Notes: generated from the sequence alone by a model not told the origin. DNA of 63,550 nucleotides from an uncultured Verrucomicrobiota bacterium (GCA_949283955.1 CASDUP010000035.1:1-63550); one strand, 5' to 3'. Shown: positions 37,914 to 46,949, counted from the first letter of the stretch. Translations and numbers: made by a program.

Positions 37914-38201
37914 TTACGCGATCTGAATCGCATCGCCCGCCTTGAGCGTGACAATCGCTTTTTTCATTTTTCCCTTGATGCCGTAGGTTGCCCTGCGAGT
38001 CCTGGACACCTTCACCTTGCCCTTGGAATTCATTATGTTCACGCGCGTCACCTTGACGTTGAACATCTTCTCCACCGCCTTGCCGACTGTGGTCGCATTG
38101 GCGTCCTCAGCAACGGAAAACGTGTACTTGTTGGCCGACTGCAAGCCCGTCGCCTTTTCCGTTATGCGAAAGCCCTTTAAAACTTTTTCGGGATATATCA
38201 T
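37914..38201 (-). CDS. rplW: 50S ribosomal protein L23
   Basis: A 95-residue exit-site protein and docking place for trigger factor and SRP: VLKGFRITEKATGLQSANKYTF, VEKMFNVKVTRVNIMNSKGK. Canonical place between rplD and rplB. Confidence 0.95.
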   Translation of the reverse strand: MIYPEKVLKGFRITEKATGLQSANKYTFSVAEDANATTVGKAVEKMFNVKVTRVNIMNSKGKVKVSRTRRATYGIKGKMKKAIVTLKAGDAIQIA

Positions 38202-38219
38202 CTTCGTATCTCCTCTATG

Positions 38220-38852
38220 CTATGCGCGCGCGGAAACGCGGGTTAAGATTGTGTCCAGACCCTTGCGGGATACTATCATTCCGTCGTACTCCAAAAAGTC
38301 TATGGGGCTGACGTAGGCCGTCTCGCAAAAATCGACCCTCGCAATGTTCCTACCGGCCAAGAAGAATTTTTCGTCGAAGTTGTCCGACACCAAAAGAACT
38401 TTTCCCTTGGGGCGAATCTTCGAAACCAGAGAGGCTACCCCCTTCGTCTTTCCGTCGGCCGATTCAAAGTCCTCTATCACTACAAAGTCTCCCTCTCCGC
38501 ACTTGTCGAACAGAGCGCGGGACAACGCGAGAACCTTCACCTTGCGATTGATCTTCTTCGACCAGTCGCGAGGATGGGGACCGAAAACCACCGCTCCTCC
38601 CCTGTGAATCGGACTCTTCATGGTCCCCTGGCGGGCCCTGCCGCCGCCCTTCTGCTTGAAAGGCTTGCGGTTGGATCCGCTAACCTCTCCGTAGTCGAGC
38701 GTGGAAGCGCTTCCCAAACGCCTGTTGGCCTGTATGGCAACCACCGTCTCCTTCAGGGCAAACACGCCTTTGTCCCCCTCGAACTGGGGTATATTTTCAA
38801 ATTCCTGCTCCGTGAAGCTGGAGCCGTCCTTGCTGTAAACCTTTAGTTTCAT
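38220..38852 (-). CDS. rplD: 50S ribosomal protein L4
   Basis: A 210-residue protein whose extended loop reads GSNRKPFKQKGGGRARQGTMKSPIHRGGAVVFGP, the tunnel-constriction element. L4 represses the S10 operon in E. coli; two small hairpins in the leader (39593-39626) could be a target but this is unproven. Confidence 0.97.
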   Translation of the reverse strand: MKLKVYSKDGSSFTEQEFENIPQFEGDKGVFALKETVVAIQANRRLGSASTLDYGEVSGSNRKPFKQKGGGRARQGTMKSPIHRGGAVVFGPHPRDWSKKINRKVKVLALSRALFDKCGEGDFVVIEDFESADGKTKGVASLVSKIRPKGKVLLVSDNFDEKFFLAGRNIARVDFCETAYVSPIDFLEYDGMIVSRKGLDTILTRVSARA

Positions 38853-38867
38853 TATGCGCGCGCCTCC

Positions 38868-39509
38868 TTATGCAAGCTTGGCTTTCTTGGCAGTGCGGAC
38901 GATCACCAAATCGCCCTTCGCGCCGGGAAGACTGCCCTTGATGAGCATGAGATTTTTTTCGGGAAGAATCTTCACTATGGAATGATTCTGCGTCGTGCAA
39001 CGAACCTGGCCCATGTGACCGGGCATCTTTCTGCCCTTGTAAACGTGACCGGGTGTCTGCCTGCAACCGACCGAACCAGGCCTGCGGTGCATCATGTGGC
39101 CGTGGGTTTCGGGCTGGCCCGAGAAATTGTAGCGCTTCATCACGCCCTGGAATCCGCGACCCTTCGTGGTTCCTATTACATCTACTAGCTGCCCTTCGGA
39201 GAAAGCCTCCACCGTTATAACGTCTCCGGGCTTGTACGAGGAAGCGTCGCTTACCCTAAATTCCACCAGCTCCGAAAGAGGCGAAACTCCAGCCTTCTTA
39301 AGATGTCCGAGCTCGGACTTGCTCATGCGCGACTCTTTTTGGGCGCCGAAGCCTATCTGAACGGCCTCATAGCCGTCCTTGCCCTGGGCGGTCTTGACTT
39401 GCGTGACGGGACACGGCCCCGCCTCGACGACGGTCACCGCGACGAGAGAATTCGTCCCGTCGAAAATCTGGGTCATACCCAGCTTTTTTCCGATTAGTAT
39501 TTTGTTCAT
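38868..39509 (-). CDS. rplC: 50S ribosomal protein L3
   Basis: A 213-residue protein, first gene of the cluster here: LIGKKLGMTQIFDG start, GRGFQGVMKRYNFSGQPETHG and HRRPGSVGCRQTPGHVYKGRKMPGHMG with the modified-Gln region. rpsJ, normally upstream, is absent; 356 bases of AT-rich non-coding sequence precede it. Confidence 0.97.
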   Translation of the reverse strand: MNKILIGKKLGMTQIFDGTNSLVAVTVVEAGPCPVTQVKTAQGKDGYEAVQIGFGAQKESRMSKSELGHLKKAGVSPLSELVEFRVSDASSYKPGDVITVEAFSEGQLVDVIGTTKGRGFQGVMKRYNFSGQPETHGHMMHRRPGSVGCRQTPGHVYKGRKMPGHMGQVRCTTQNHSIVKILPEKNLMLIKGSLPGAKGDLVIVRTAKKAKLA

Positions 39510-39865
39510 ATCTAAGAGGCAGGTGAAAATTCCCTCTTTTTCCCCGCGAACCTTTTCGCCTTCAAACCGGCTTAAATAAAGGTATCTCGAGGAAACGGGG
39601 CGTTCCCGTTTAGACCTGCGTTAGGTGTTGATTTTGTTTCTTAAAAAAGTTGTAAAGAGTCCGAATGCTGACTTTTTACGACTCCATGTCAATAATTTTT
39701 CTAAAATTTTTTTCCTCCACCCGAAAATTTTTTTAAATTTTTCTAAAAACGCCGCACAAAAGCGAAGGGTAAAGATTGTTGGACTATGAAAAATCCAGGA
39801 AAAAATTTTTTGGCAAAGCGCGCGAATATAATTCCCCTGAAGGGGGAAAAAGTAAAAATTTACGT
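39510..39865 (-). other. Non-coding leader and promoter region of the ribosomal cluster
   Basis: 356 bases without a credible gene. On the minus strand, TTGACA lies at 39687-39692 (the -10 at 17-base spacing, AGCATT, is poor). A GAGTC/GACTC inverted pair follows. Further along are two small hairpins: ACCT/AGGT (39614-39626) and AAACGGG/CCCGTTT (39593-39611). No tRNA or rpsJ is seen. The leader of over 150 bases would leave room for ribosomal autoregulation. Confidence 0.5.
39832..39848 (-). terminator. Possible terminator of the folD-MFS unit
   Basis: A six-base-pair stem TTCCCC/GGGGAA with a five-base loop lies 18 bases beyond the MFS stop on the minus strand. The following T-tract is broken (TTATATT), so confidence is low. 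Confidence 0.4.
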
Positions 39866-41029
39866 CTAATCCGAACTTCTCAGGCTGACAAACAGAGAAA
39901 GCGACAAAAACGCCAATCCCACTGCCGCAACTCCCGTCCACTGTAAAACTCTCCAGCCAATTCCCGCAAAGAAAATCCCGAGCGCTCCGCCGCTAAAGTA
40001 TATTATCATATACAGGGTGTTTACCCTGTTTACCGAATTCAGATCCAACCCGACGATGCTCGACAGGTTCGCCATGTGGGTCAGCTGCATTCCCGCGTCC
40101 AGCAGCAATATTCCGGTGATTATCCCAAAGTATCCGCCGCCTCCAAGCCATTCCACCAGCCAAGCTGCCGCCATTATCGAGGCTCCCGCCACGGAGGATT
40201 TTTTCGCGCCGTACTTTCTAATCATGCCGCTTGCAAACAGGGCAGACGACGCTCCCGCCAACCCGCACAATCCCAGCCATCCTATCACGCCGTCCGAAGC
40301 GTAAAACGGAGCCTGCTTCATTTTGAAGGCTATGCAGCTCCAAAGCGCAAAGAACGAAGCAAACGCAAAAGCCGATCTCCCCGACGCAATCCTTAAATAC
40401 GGATATTTTTTCAATATCTCCCAGAGCGAGATTATCAGTTTAGGATAGCTTGTTTTTTTCGAAACCGCCGGTATGTCGGGAAGCGTCTTAAAGACCATTA
40501 CAAAGCACGCAAAAGCAAGAGCCGACCCTGCAAAAAATACCATTCTCCAACCGAACGCGCCTCCGAGCATTCCGCTAAAAACCCTCGACCCCAACACCCC
40601 TACTAGCAGGCACGACTGTACGATTCCTATGTTCCTGATTTTATTTTCCGGTTCGGAATAAAAAGAGACGATCGGAATGAAAAACTGGGGCATCACCGAC
40701 GACAAACCCACTATCAAAGACGCAATCAAAACGATAGCCGCCCCCGGACATAAGGCTATCACAAGAAGTCCGAAAGTCGAAAGGGCGTAGTTTAGAAGTA
40801 TTAGCCTTTTTCTTTGGAGAATGTCTCCAAGAGGAATTAAAAAAATAAGCCCCAAAATTATTCCTACATTCGTAAGAACCGCTATTGCGCTTGCCAAAGA
40901 CTCCCCGAATTCCGCCGCTATGCTGCCGAGAAGAGGCTGGTTGTAATTGCAGCTGGCAACCGACAACCCCGTGGCTATGGAAAACACCGCAAGAAGACGC
41001 GGAGAGACTCCCTTGTTTTTCTCCAACAT
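39866..41029 (-). CDS. MFS transporter
   Basis: A 387-residue integral membrane protein with about twelve helices. The N-terminal half has NYNQPLLGSIAAEFG and GDILQRKRLILL, the intracellular loop motif between helices 2 and 3. The NYNQPLL start resembles the EmrB/YbjJ-like putative sugar or drug exporters. Substrate unknown. Start at 41029 (MLEKNKG) follows the folD stop by 11 bases; a longer frame to 41140 lies inside folD. Confidence 0.85.
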   Translation of the reverse strand: MLEKNKGVSPRLLAVFSIATGLSVASCNYNQPLLGSIAAEFGESLASAIAVLTNVGIILGLIFLIPLGDILQRKRLILLNYALSTFGLLVIALCPGAAIVLIASLIVGLSSVMPQFFIPIVSFYSEPENKIRNIGIVQSCLLVGVLGSRVFSGMLGGAFGWRMVFFAGSALAFACFVMVFKTLPDIPAVSKKTSYPKLIISLWEILKKYPYLRIASGRSAFAFASFFALWSCIAFKMKQAPFYASDGVIGWLGLCGLAGASSALFASGMIRKYGAKKSSVAGASIMAAAWLVEWLGGGGYFGIITGILLLDAGMQLTHMANLSSIVGLDLNSVNRVNTLYMIIYFSGGALGIFFAGIGWRVLQWTGVAAVGLAFLSLSLFVSLRSSD

Positions 41030-41040
41030 AAAAGCAGACC

Positions 41041-41916
41041 CTATCTGACGTGGCGCTTGTACGCTTCGAAAGTGTTTTTCATAAGCATCGCCACGGTCAT
41101 CGGACCCACCCCGCCTGGAACCGGAGTTATCTTCGAGCATTTCGGAGCAACCGAATCAAAATCCACATCGCCCACCAGTTTATATCCGCTCTTTTTTTCG
41201 GCCGACGGAACACGGTTTATCCCCACATCTATTACGCAGGCCCCATCTTTTACCATGTCGGCCAAAACCACTCCGGGCTTGCCCACAGCCGCTATCAAAA
41301 TATCGGCGCTTGAACATATCTCCTTCAAATTCTCGCTCTTCGAATGGCAGACCGCCACGCTCGCGTCCACACCCTTCTTCATCAGCAAAAGAGCCAAAGG
41401 CTTCCCCACTATTATGCTTCTGCCCAAAATCACAGCCCTCTTGCCGCGCGTCTCCACTTTCGACCTCTTCAAAAGCTCTAGAATTCCAGCGGGAGTGCAC
41501 GCCACGAAAGCGCCGGGATTTTCTTGGCACAAAAGGCCTAGATTTGCGGAACTAAACCCGTCGACGTCCTTGTCCGCCCTGACCCGGTTAAACGTGTGGC
41601 GCTCGTCTAGAGGCTTGGGAAGGGGTGCCTGCACAAGAATCGCATCGACGGAATCGTCGGCGTTGAGCTTGTCTATAAGCGCGTCCAACTCCTCCTGCGA
41701 GGTTCCCTCGGGAAGAATGTTCAGCCTGCTTTCTATGCCTATTTCCTCCGCCACCCTGCTCTTCTTCCTGACATACGACACCGACGCCGGATCCTCACCC
41801 ACTCTCACCAAAGCCACGCAGGGCCTTCTCGGAGCCGACATCTTCGCAAGCTCCGACTTTATCTCTTCATGGACGCTCTTGGCTACAGCGTTCCCGTCTA
41901 TTATCTCAACCGCCAT
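41041..41916 (-). CDS. folD: Bifunctional methylene-THF dehydrogenase/cyclohydrolase
   Basis: A 291-residue one-carbon enzyme that interconverts 5,10-methylene- and 10-formyl-THF with NADP. Motifs: SYVRKKSRVAEEIGI with the catalytic Lys, ILVQAPLPKPL, DKDVDGFSSANLG, VILGRSIIVGKPLALLL and the C-terminal PGGVGPMTVAML. Length is normal. Confidence 0.96.
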   Translation of the reverse strand: MAVEIIDGNAVAKSVHEEIKSELAKMSAPRRPCVALVRVGEDPASVSYVRKKSRVAEEIGIESRLNILPEGTSQEELDALIDKLNADDSVDAILVQAPLPKPLDERHTFNRVRADKDVDGFSSANLGLLCQENPGAFVACTPAGILELLKRSKVETRGKRAVILGRSIIVGKPLALLLMKKGVDASVAVCHSKSENLKEICSSADILIAAVGKPGVVLADMVKDGACVIDVGINRVPSAEKKSGYKLVGDVDFDSVAPKCSKITPVPGGVGPMTVAMLMKNTFEAYKRHVR

Positions 41917-41933
41917 TTTGAATCTACTCCCAG

Positions 41934-42293
41934 TTAGAGCCTGCTCGACCTTATCTTGTCGGCGATTATTACACTTTCGCCCTCTATCTTCTTCAAGACG
42001 CCTTTGATGAACACAGGATTCCCGACCAAACTTCCAAAATCCCGCGAAACGACGTGCCTCGTGTCTATGTACGCCACAAACTTTCCGTTCAAATCCCTAA
42101 ACGCGTACTTGTACGGGGATTTTATGTAGAAAACGGCGTACGTGGGCCCGGTGTACTCCATGACGCCGAAAAATTCCCTCGGAGTGTCCGGATGCTGCGT
42201 CGTATCCGACGCGCACCCTCCCGCGAAAACAACCGCCAACGCAAAAGCGGCTACCGACGCGAACGCCAATGTGATGCGCTTGAATATTTCCAT
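41934..42293 (-). CDS. Small putative lipoprotein
   Basis: A 119-residue protein with a signal peptide ending in FAGGC at residue 27 or so, a weak lipobox. The mature part (PREFFGVMEYTGPTYAVFYIK; GKFVAYIDTRHVVSR; GNPVFIKGVLKKIEGESVIIADKI) looks like an OB- or SH3-type beta domain. It starts at MEIFKRITLAF (42293); longer frames lack the signal. It is 17 bases upstream of folD on the same strand. Family unknown. Confidence 0.6.
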   Translation of the reverse strand: MEIFKRITLAFASVAAFALAVVFAGGCASDTTQHPDTPREFFGVMEYTGPTYAVFYIKSPYKYAFRDLNGKFVAYIDTRHVVSRDFGSLVGNPVFIKGVLKKIEGESVIIADKIRSSRL

Positions 42294-42361
42294 AACACTG
42301 TCAAAACTAAACGCCATAAAAGCCCTCCGACTGAACGTCGGCAACACAAAAAATGGAATCT

Positions 42362-43009
42362 TTATTTTTGCCCCGAGCGCAAGAGTTCGGTCAAAACTTC
42401 CGACGGAGAAACTCCCTCCTTCTCCGCGCGCTCGCAGAGGCGCTCGTACGTGACAAGTTCAAACTTGAAGTCCACGCTCGTAAACGGCATCGGAAGCATG
42501 CAATTGTCCCACGAATTGAATTGGAAAAATCGGCGGGGATTTATTCGCACAACCAGTATGTTTGCATTCGCCAGCTCCGCCACTTTGACGGCCCCCTCCT
42601 TGGCTTTGTATTTCGGTCCCCTCGGTCCGTCCGGCGTTATGAAAGCGTCGAACCCCTCCTCCATCTTCCTGACAAGACCCATGACCGCGCTCCCTCCGCG
42701 CCTCTTGGACGAGCCCCTCACCGCAACCACTCCAAAAAGCGCCAGCAAAGCGTCCAAATACGCCCCGTCTCGACTCGGACTTATAAGGGCGCACATGGGA
42801 ATTTTTTTCCTGAAAAACACCTTGCAAAACGGAAGAAAGAATATCCTGTTATGCCACGCCAAACCCAATATCTTTCTCGAATTCGAGGCCAAGTCGAAAT
42901 TCTCCCGATCCACCTTTATCCTGAGCGTGGCGTACCAAAAGCGAAGAATGACAAACACCAAAATGGCGAACGCCTTATGCTTGAACGTCGGTTTCGTGAC
43001 AACTATCAT
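42362..43009 (-). CDS. DUF374 lysophospholipid acyltransferase-like protein
   Basis: A 215-residue membrane-associated protein with an N-terminal hydrophobic helix (residues 14-27). DUF374 signatures are clear: AWHNRIFFLPF, SPSRDGAYLDALLALFG, AVRGSSKRRGG and ITPDGPRGPKY, which replaces the HxxxxD motif of PlsC-type enzymes. Members are predicted acyltransferases of lipid A or phospholipids; no substrate can be fixed. It is divergent from the glycosyltransferase unit. Confidence 0.85.
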   Translation of the reverse strand: MIVVTKPTFKHKAFAILVFVILRFWYATLRIKVDRENFDLASNSRKILGLAWHNRIFFLPFCKVFFRKKIPMCALISPSRDGAYLDALLALFGVVAVRGSSKRRGGSAVMGLVRKMEEGFDAFITPDGPRGPKYKAKEGAVKVAELANANILVVRINPRRFFQFNSWDNCMLPMPFTSVDFKFELVTYERLCERAEKEGVSPSEVLTELLRSGQK

Positions 43010-43110
43010 CGGCTACTGACAAAAACGGCGAAGCAAAAAGAGTCAAGATAGTTTCAACCTTGACAACAAAAGCGCCCAAAACATCTTCTCTTAGCGAAAT
43101 AAAGGACGAT

Positions 43111-43845
43111 ATGGCTACAACTTACACGGCAGTCTGCATGAAGTGGGGAAACAAATATTCCTCCGAATATGTCAACAGGCTGTACAATATGGTGAAGAGA
43201 AACACCACTCTTCCGTTCAAGTTCATCTGTTATACGGAGATTCCGGAAGGGGTGTCGCCGGAGGTGGAAATTAGGCCTCTTCCCGAAATGAAGCTTCCAG
43301 ACAACGTCGAAAGAGGCTGGAGAAAGCTATCCTTGTTCGCAAAAGACGCGGAATTGGAAGGGCGAGTATTGTTCTTGGACTTGGACACCGTAATAGTCGG
43401 CAACATCGACCCGTTCTTTACTATAGACGGCGACTTCCGCCTGATAAGGCATTGGAAACCCTCCGAAACCCAGGGGATCGGGGAGACGGGTGTGTACAGG
43501 TTTAAAGCGGGAAAATTTTCAGATTTGTACGAGTACTTCACGGAGCACATGATGGAGGTAAAGGCAAAATACCGCCATGAACAAGCCTATGTCTGCGGAA
43601 AACTCGGGGAAGAGGGAAGGCTCGATTTCTGGCCCAGCGAATGGACTCCGAGCTTCAAGTACAAGTGCATGAGGGCGTTCCCCGCATGCTTCTTCAAAGA
43701 ACCCATCATTCCCAAGGGAGCAAAAATGATAATATTCCACGGTAATCCGACTCCCCAGGACGCCATGGAAGGGAAGATAAGGGGAATAAAAAAACTGTTT
43801 CGGCACGTAATAACTCCCGGTTGGCTAAAAGACTCCTGGAGATAA
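43111..43845 (+). CDS. Glycosyltransferase (nucleotide-sugar transferase fold)
   Basis: A 244-residue soluble protein with the DxD-type metal/nucleotide motif in LFLDLDTVIVG near residue 88, typical of GT-A retaining transferases such as GT8-like families. The C-terminal part has a conserved IIFHGNPTP. It is first of a likely operon with a PIG-L deacetylase, a thioesterase and a DUF2147-like protein. The ATG at 43111 is preceded by AAAGGACGAT, a good ribosome site; a TTG frame at 43060 would add 17 residues. Confidence 0.75.
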   Translation: MATTYTAVCMKWGNKYSSEYVNRLYNMVKRNTTLPFKFICYTEIPEGVSPEVEIRPLPEMKLPDNVERGWRKLSLFAKDAELEGRVLFLDLDTVIVGNIDPFFTIDGDFRLIRHWKPSETQGIGETGVYRFKAGKFSDLYEYFTEHMMEVKAKYRHEQAYVCGKLGEEGRLDFWPSEWTPSFKYKCMRAFPACFFKEPIIPKGAKMIIFHGNPTPQDAMEGKIRGIKKLFRHVITPGWLKDSWR

Positions 43846-43909
43846 ATCCGAACGAAAATTTCGCCCGAACGCCTCGAGAGAAATTAGGCATTAGAAAAAC
43901 CAGTCCCGT

Positions 43910-44593
43910 ATGAAAAAAATACTCGTAATAGCGCCGCACAACGACGACGAAACGCTCGGAGCGGGAGGCACTATAGCAAAGTGCGTAAGCCGCGGGGACA
44001 GCGTCCACGTGGCAGTGTTTACTTCTATAGCCGAGGGGCACCCCGTATTGAAACCTAACAGGGAAAACATAAGAGCGGAAACGAGAAGCGCCATGGAAAT
44101 TTTGGGAGTCCCGAAATCGAACGTGATTTTCGAAGATTTGCCAAACGTGCTCGTTCCGGACACACCTGTCCATGAGGTGAATCGAACTGTAATGAGGGTA
44201 ATAGAGAGAGTGCGCCCCGATGTGATTCTGCTCCCGTTTTTAAACGACCTTCACAAAGACCACCGCGAAATAGTCTACGCCGTCCAGGTGGCCGCAAGAA
44301 CGTGCACCCCCGTGGGTAGGGGAATATCTGAAATCTACATGTACGAGACCCTTTCGGAAACCCACTGGAACATGGACCAGGTGGAAGGGGGATTCCTCCC
44401 AAACGTGTACAACGACATAACCGATTTTCTCGAGACAAAGGTAAAGGCCGTCAAGGCTTACCGCAGCCAGCTGAAAAAGTTTCCGGAAGTGAGGTCGGTG
44501 GAGGCGATTCGCGCCTTGGCCGTCCTGAGGGGAGCCATTGCGGGAATGCCCGCCGCCGAAGCGTTCATGCTTGTCAGAAAACTAAACGTGTGA
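43910..44593 (+). CDS. PIG-L (LmbE) family deacetylase
   Basis: A 227-residue zinc deacetylase of N-acetylglucosamine-containing compounds. The zinc ligands are His10 and Asp13 in APHNDDE and His118 in LHKDHRE. The usual A-H-P-D-D-E reads with Asn in place of Pro. Family members act on GlcNAc-malate (BshB) or GlcNAc-lipids; the partner glycosyltransferase suggests a glycan or glycolipid substrate here, which is an inference. Confidence 0.85.
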   Translation: MKKILVIAPHNDDETLGAGGTIAKCVSRGDSVHVAVFTSIAEGHPVLKPNRENIRAETRSAMEILGVPKSNVIFEDLPNVLVPDTPVHEVNRTVMRVIERVRPDVILLPFLNDLHKDHREIVYAVQVAARTCTPVGRGISEIYMYETLSETHWNMDQVEGGFLPNVYNDITDFLETKVKAVKAYRSQLKKFPEVRSVEAIRALAVLRGAIAGMPAAEAFMLVRKLNV

Positions 44594-44619
44594 CTTCCAG
44601 GAACCCCAAGCAAGACAAA

Positions 44620-45363
44620 ATGAAATTTGTCAAAATATACAGGGTTCGCAGTTCAGAAATAACTCCGGAGTATCTCCTGAAAGAATACTTCGCGGGAATG
44701 TATTTTCAGGAGTGTTTCGCCGAGTACGCAACCTCGAAAAATGCCGCTGCATTCGACGTCGCAAAATCGGGACTTACTTGGCTCACAAGCCACGCAAGAG
44801 CGAAATTTTTCCACCCTATGCCCTTCTGGAGAAGCGAAGTGGAAGTTTCCTCGTGGGTTAGAAAAGCTGGAGCGGCAAGAATGTTTGTAAACTTCGAAGC
44901 TCGGCACGAAAATAGAGTCGTCGCTATTGGGGAAAGCGTCCAGCTTATAGCCGACGCGGAAACCCACCGCCCAAGGAAAATTTCCGAAATAGCAGGGCGC
45001 TTCGAGACGGAATACGAAGATGTTTTCAGTGAGCCCTTCGGAAATTTCTCCTCCGATTTCGACTGCGACAACCCGGAAACTGCACAAGCCGTCCGCTTCG
45101 ACGATCTCGACTTCAACATGCACTTGAACAACGTCAAATACATTCCAAGAGCCCTCGAAGCCCTCGATCTGAATTTTAGAATCTCGCACTCCCTTCTGGG
45201 ATATAGGATAAAATACGAAAAAGAGGCCCGCTTCGGCGACAGGATAGAGAGTTTTGCCTCCGGGAAAAACGGGGTCTTTCGACACCTTCTTCGAAACGAA
45301 AAAGACGGTTCGAAATTGTGCGAAATGGAAAGCTATTGGATCAAAAAGACGGATAGGCCATGA
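44620..45363 (+). CDS. Acyl-ACP thioesterase (FatA/FatB-like)
   Basis: A 247-residue double-hotdog protein. The second domain has DFNMHLNNVKYI, the catalytic D-x-N-x-H-x-N-N motif of acyl-ACP thioesterases; the first has WLTSHARAKFFHPMPFW. It would release free fatty acids from acyl-ACP. A GTG at 44590 overlaps the preceding stop (GTGA) and would add ten charged residues; the ATG at 44620 was preferred but the choice is open. Single-gene neighbours in the same operon act on sugars. Confidence 0.8.
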   Translation: MKFVKIYRVRSSEITPEYLLKEYFAGMYFQECFAEYATSKNAAAFDVAKSGLTWLTSHARAKFFHPMPFWRSEVEVSSWVRKAGAARMFVNFEARHENRVVAIGESVQLIADAETHRPRKISEIAGRFETEYEDVFSEPFGNFSSDFDCDNPETAQAVRFDDLDFNMHLNNVKYIPRALEALDLNFRISHSLLGYRIKYEKEARFGDRIESFASGKNGVFRHLLRNEKDGSKLCEMESYWIKKTDRP

Positions 45364-45905
45364 TAAAAAAAACGCTTGCAATAATAATTGCCGGAACGGC
45401 TTGCCTGTTTTTGCTGCTGCGCTTCGGAATACCAGGAACGGAAGGATACGCCGAGGAGAAAAAAGGAGGAATATCGGGATTTTGGAACCTAACGGACTTG
45501 CTGAGCGGAAAACTGAGCAGCATAGTTTTCATATACGAACACGACGGACTGTTTTACGGAAGAATGGTCGCCATATACGACGACGACGAAAAATTGTCCG
45601 ACACCATAGAAAATTGCTCGCAAAAAGCAAAAGGCATTAGCGGAAATCCACCCCTGTGCTCTTTCGACTTCATATACGGACTGCGATTCGACAAAAGCAA
45701 AGGCAAGTACACAAACGGTACCATATTGGATCCGGACAGCGGGGGCAGGTATAAATGCGAAGCGTGGTATTCGCCGGAAAAAGACGAGCTCAACGTCTCC
45801 GGAAAAGTAGCCATATTCGGAATGACAATGCACTGGAGGCGTTCGACCGAGATTCCAGAAGGAGCAAAAATACAAAAACTAACCCCGCGCGTCATAAAAG
45901 ACTAA
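45360..45905 (+). CDS. DUF2147-like exported protein
   Basis: A 181-residue protein with an N-terminal signal or anchor (residues 4-21). The mature part follows the DUF2147 pattern: GFWNLTDL near the start, a middle FIYGLRFDKSKGKYTNGTILDPDSGGRYKCEAWY and GMTMHWRR at the end, an anti-parallel beta fold of unknown function. The start overlaps the thioesterase stop by four bases (ATGA), so translation is probably coupled. Confidence 0.7.
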   Translation: MIKKTLAIIIAGTACLFLLLRFGIPGTEGYAEEKKGGISGFWNLTDLLSGKLSSIVFIYEHDGLFYGRMVAIYDDDEKLSDTIENCSQKAKGISGNPPLCSFDFIYGLRFDKSKGKYTNGTILDPDSGGRYKCEAWYSPEKDELNVSGKVAIFGMTMHWRRSTEIPEGAKIQKLTPRVIKD

Positions 45906-46070
45906 AAAAACTTCCCCTCCCGCAAGAAAAATCCCAATTTCTCCAACAAGAAAAATCTGCGCAATAGATTACTGTTGACGAATTGGGAAAAAACGATTTT
46001 CGTGTGGAATTGCGAAGAATTCTAAATATTTCACGCAAAAATCTATATAAACCAACATTCGTAAAAACGT

Positions 46071-46820
46071 ATGCTCGCAAGACAGAGACACAGGGTAATT
46101 CTCGGAATGCTGGACAATCAGCCCAGCCTGAGAACAATGGAACTCGCGAAACTATTCGATGTCACCGACGAAACCATTCGTAGGGATCTTGAATTTCTCG
46201 ATTCTGAGGGAAAGCTGATAAGAACCCACGGAGGAGCCTTGAGAATAGAGAGGCGCTCGCAGATGCCTCTTCAGGAGCGCCTTAAGGAAAACCAGGAAGC
46301 CAAGCAATCCATAGCCAAAAAAGCCCTCCAATACATAAAGAAAGGCGAGACGATTTTCCTCGACGCAAGCTCCACGGTGCTCGCCCTAGCCGAGTGCCTT
46401 CCCGACATAAGGCTGACTGTAATCACAAACGCCCACGACGTTGTGTCACCCCTCTTGGATAAGCAAAACATAGAAATCATAACCACCGGCGGAAGATTCG
46501 ACAGAACGAGCCACAGCTACGGCGGACTAACCGCCATGAACATGCTTAAGAAATTCGCCATAGACAAAATTTTCTTTTCGTCCGGAGGAATGGACATGGA
46601 GCGCGGGGCAAGCGACGTTGCGGAAATTCACGCCGAATTTAAGGAGAATTTGATCCCCCTCTGCGCAAAGAGAATACTGCTCATAGACGGCAGCAAATTG
46701 TCCGTGAGGGCGCCGAGATTCTTCTGCCCCTTCGAGCTCGTCGACGTGATGATAACAGACCCCACCGCCGACCAATCCATAGTCGACAGGCTAAAGACTT
46801 CGGGAGTCAACGTGATTTAA
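46071..46820 (+). CDS. DeoR family transcriptional regulator
   Basis: A 249-residue regulator. The N-terminal winged helix has MELAKLFDVTDETIRRDLEFL and LIRTHGGA, the standard DeoR-type helix-turn-helix. The C-terminal half is the sugar-phosphate-sensing domain with IFLDASSTVLALAECL and KIFFSSGGMDMERGASD. DeoR proteins usually repress catabolic genes in response to phosphorylated sugars; the target here is not visible. It has an intrinsic terminator at 46909-46934. Confidence 0.9.
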   Translation: MLARQRHRVILGMLDNQPSLRTMELAKLFDVTDETIRRDLEFLDSEGKLIRTHGGALRIERRSQMPLQERLKENQEAKQSIAKKALQYIKKGETIFLDASSTVLALAECLPDIRLTVITNAHDVVSPLLDKQNIEIITTGGRFDRTSHSYGGLTAMNMLKKFAIDKIFFSSGGMDMERGASDVAEIHAEFKENLIPLCAKRILLIDGSKLSVRAPRFFCPFELVDVMITDPTADQSIVDRLKTSGVNVI

Positions 46821-46908
46821 AGCGCCGGAGACGCGAGCCGGCAACGCTCGCATTCTTCGCCTCTTGCCTTACAAAATACGCAATACTATTCGAAAAAACG
46901 ACAAAAAA

Positions 46909-46934
46909 AAGCGGAAGGAAAACTCCTTCCGCTT
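46909..46934. terminator. Bidirectional intrinsic terminator
   Basis: An 11-base-pair stem AAGCGGAAGGA/TCCTTCCGCTT with a four-base loop, A-run on the left and T-run on the right, between the convergent deoR-like gene and gdhA. Confidence 0.92.
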
Positions 46935-46949
46935 TTTTGACGGGCCCAA

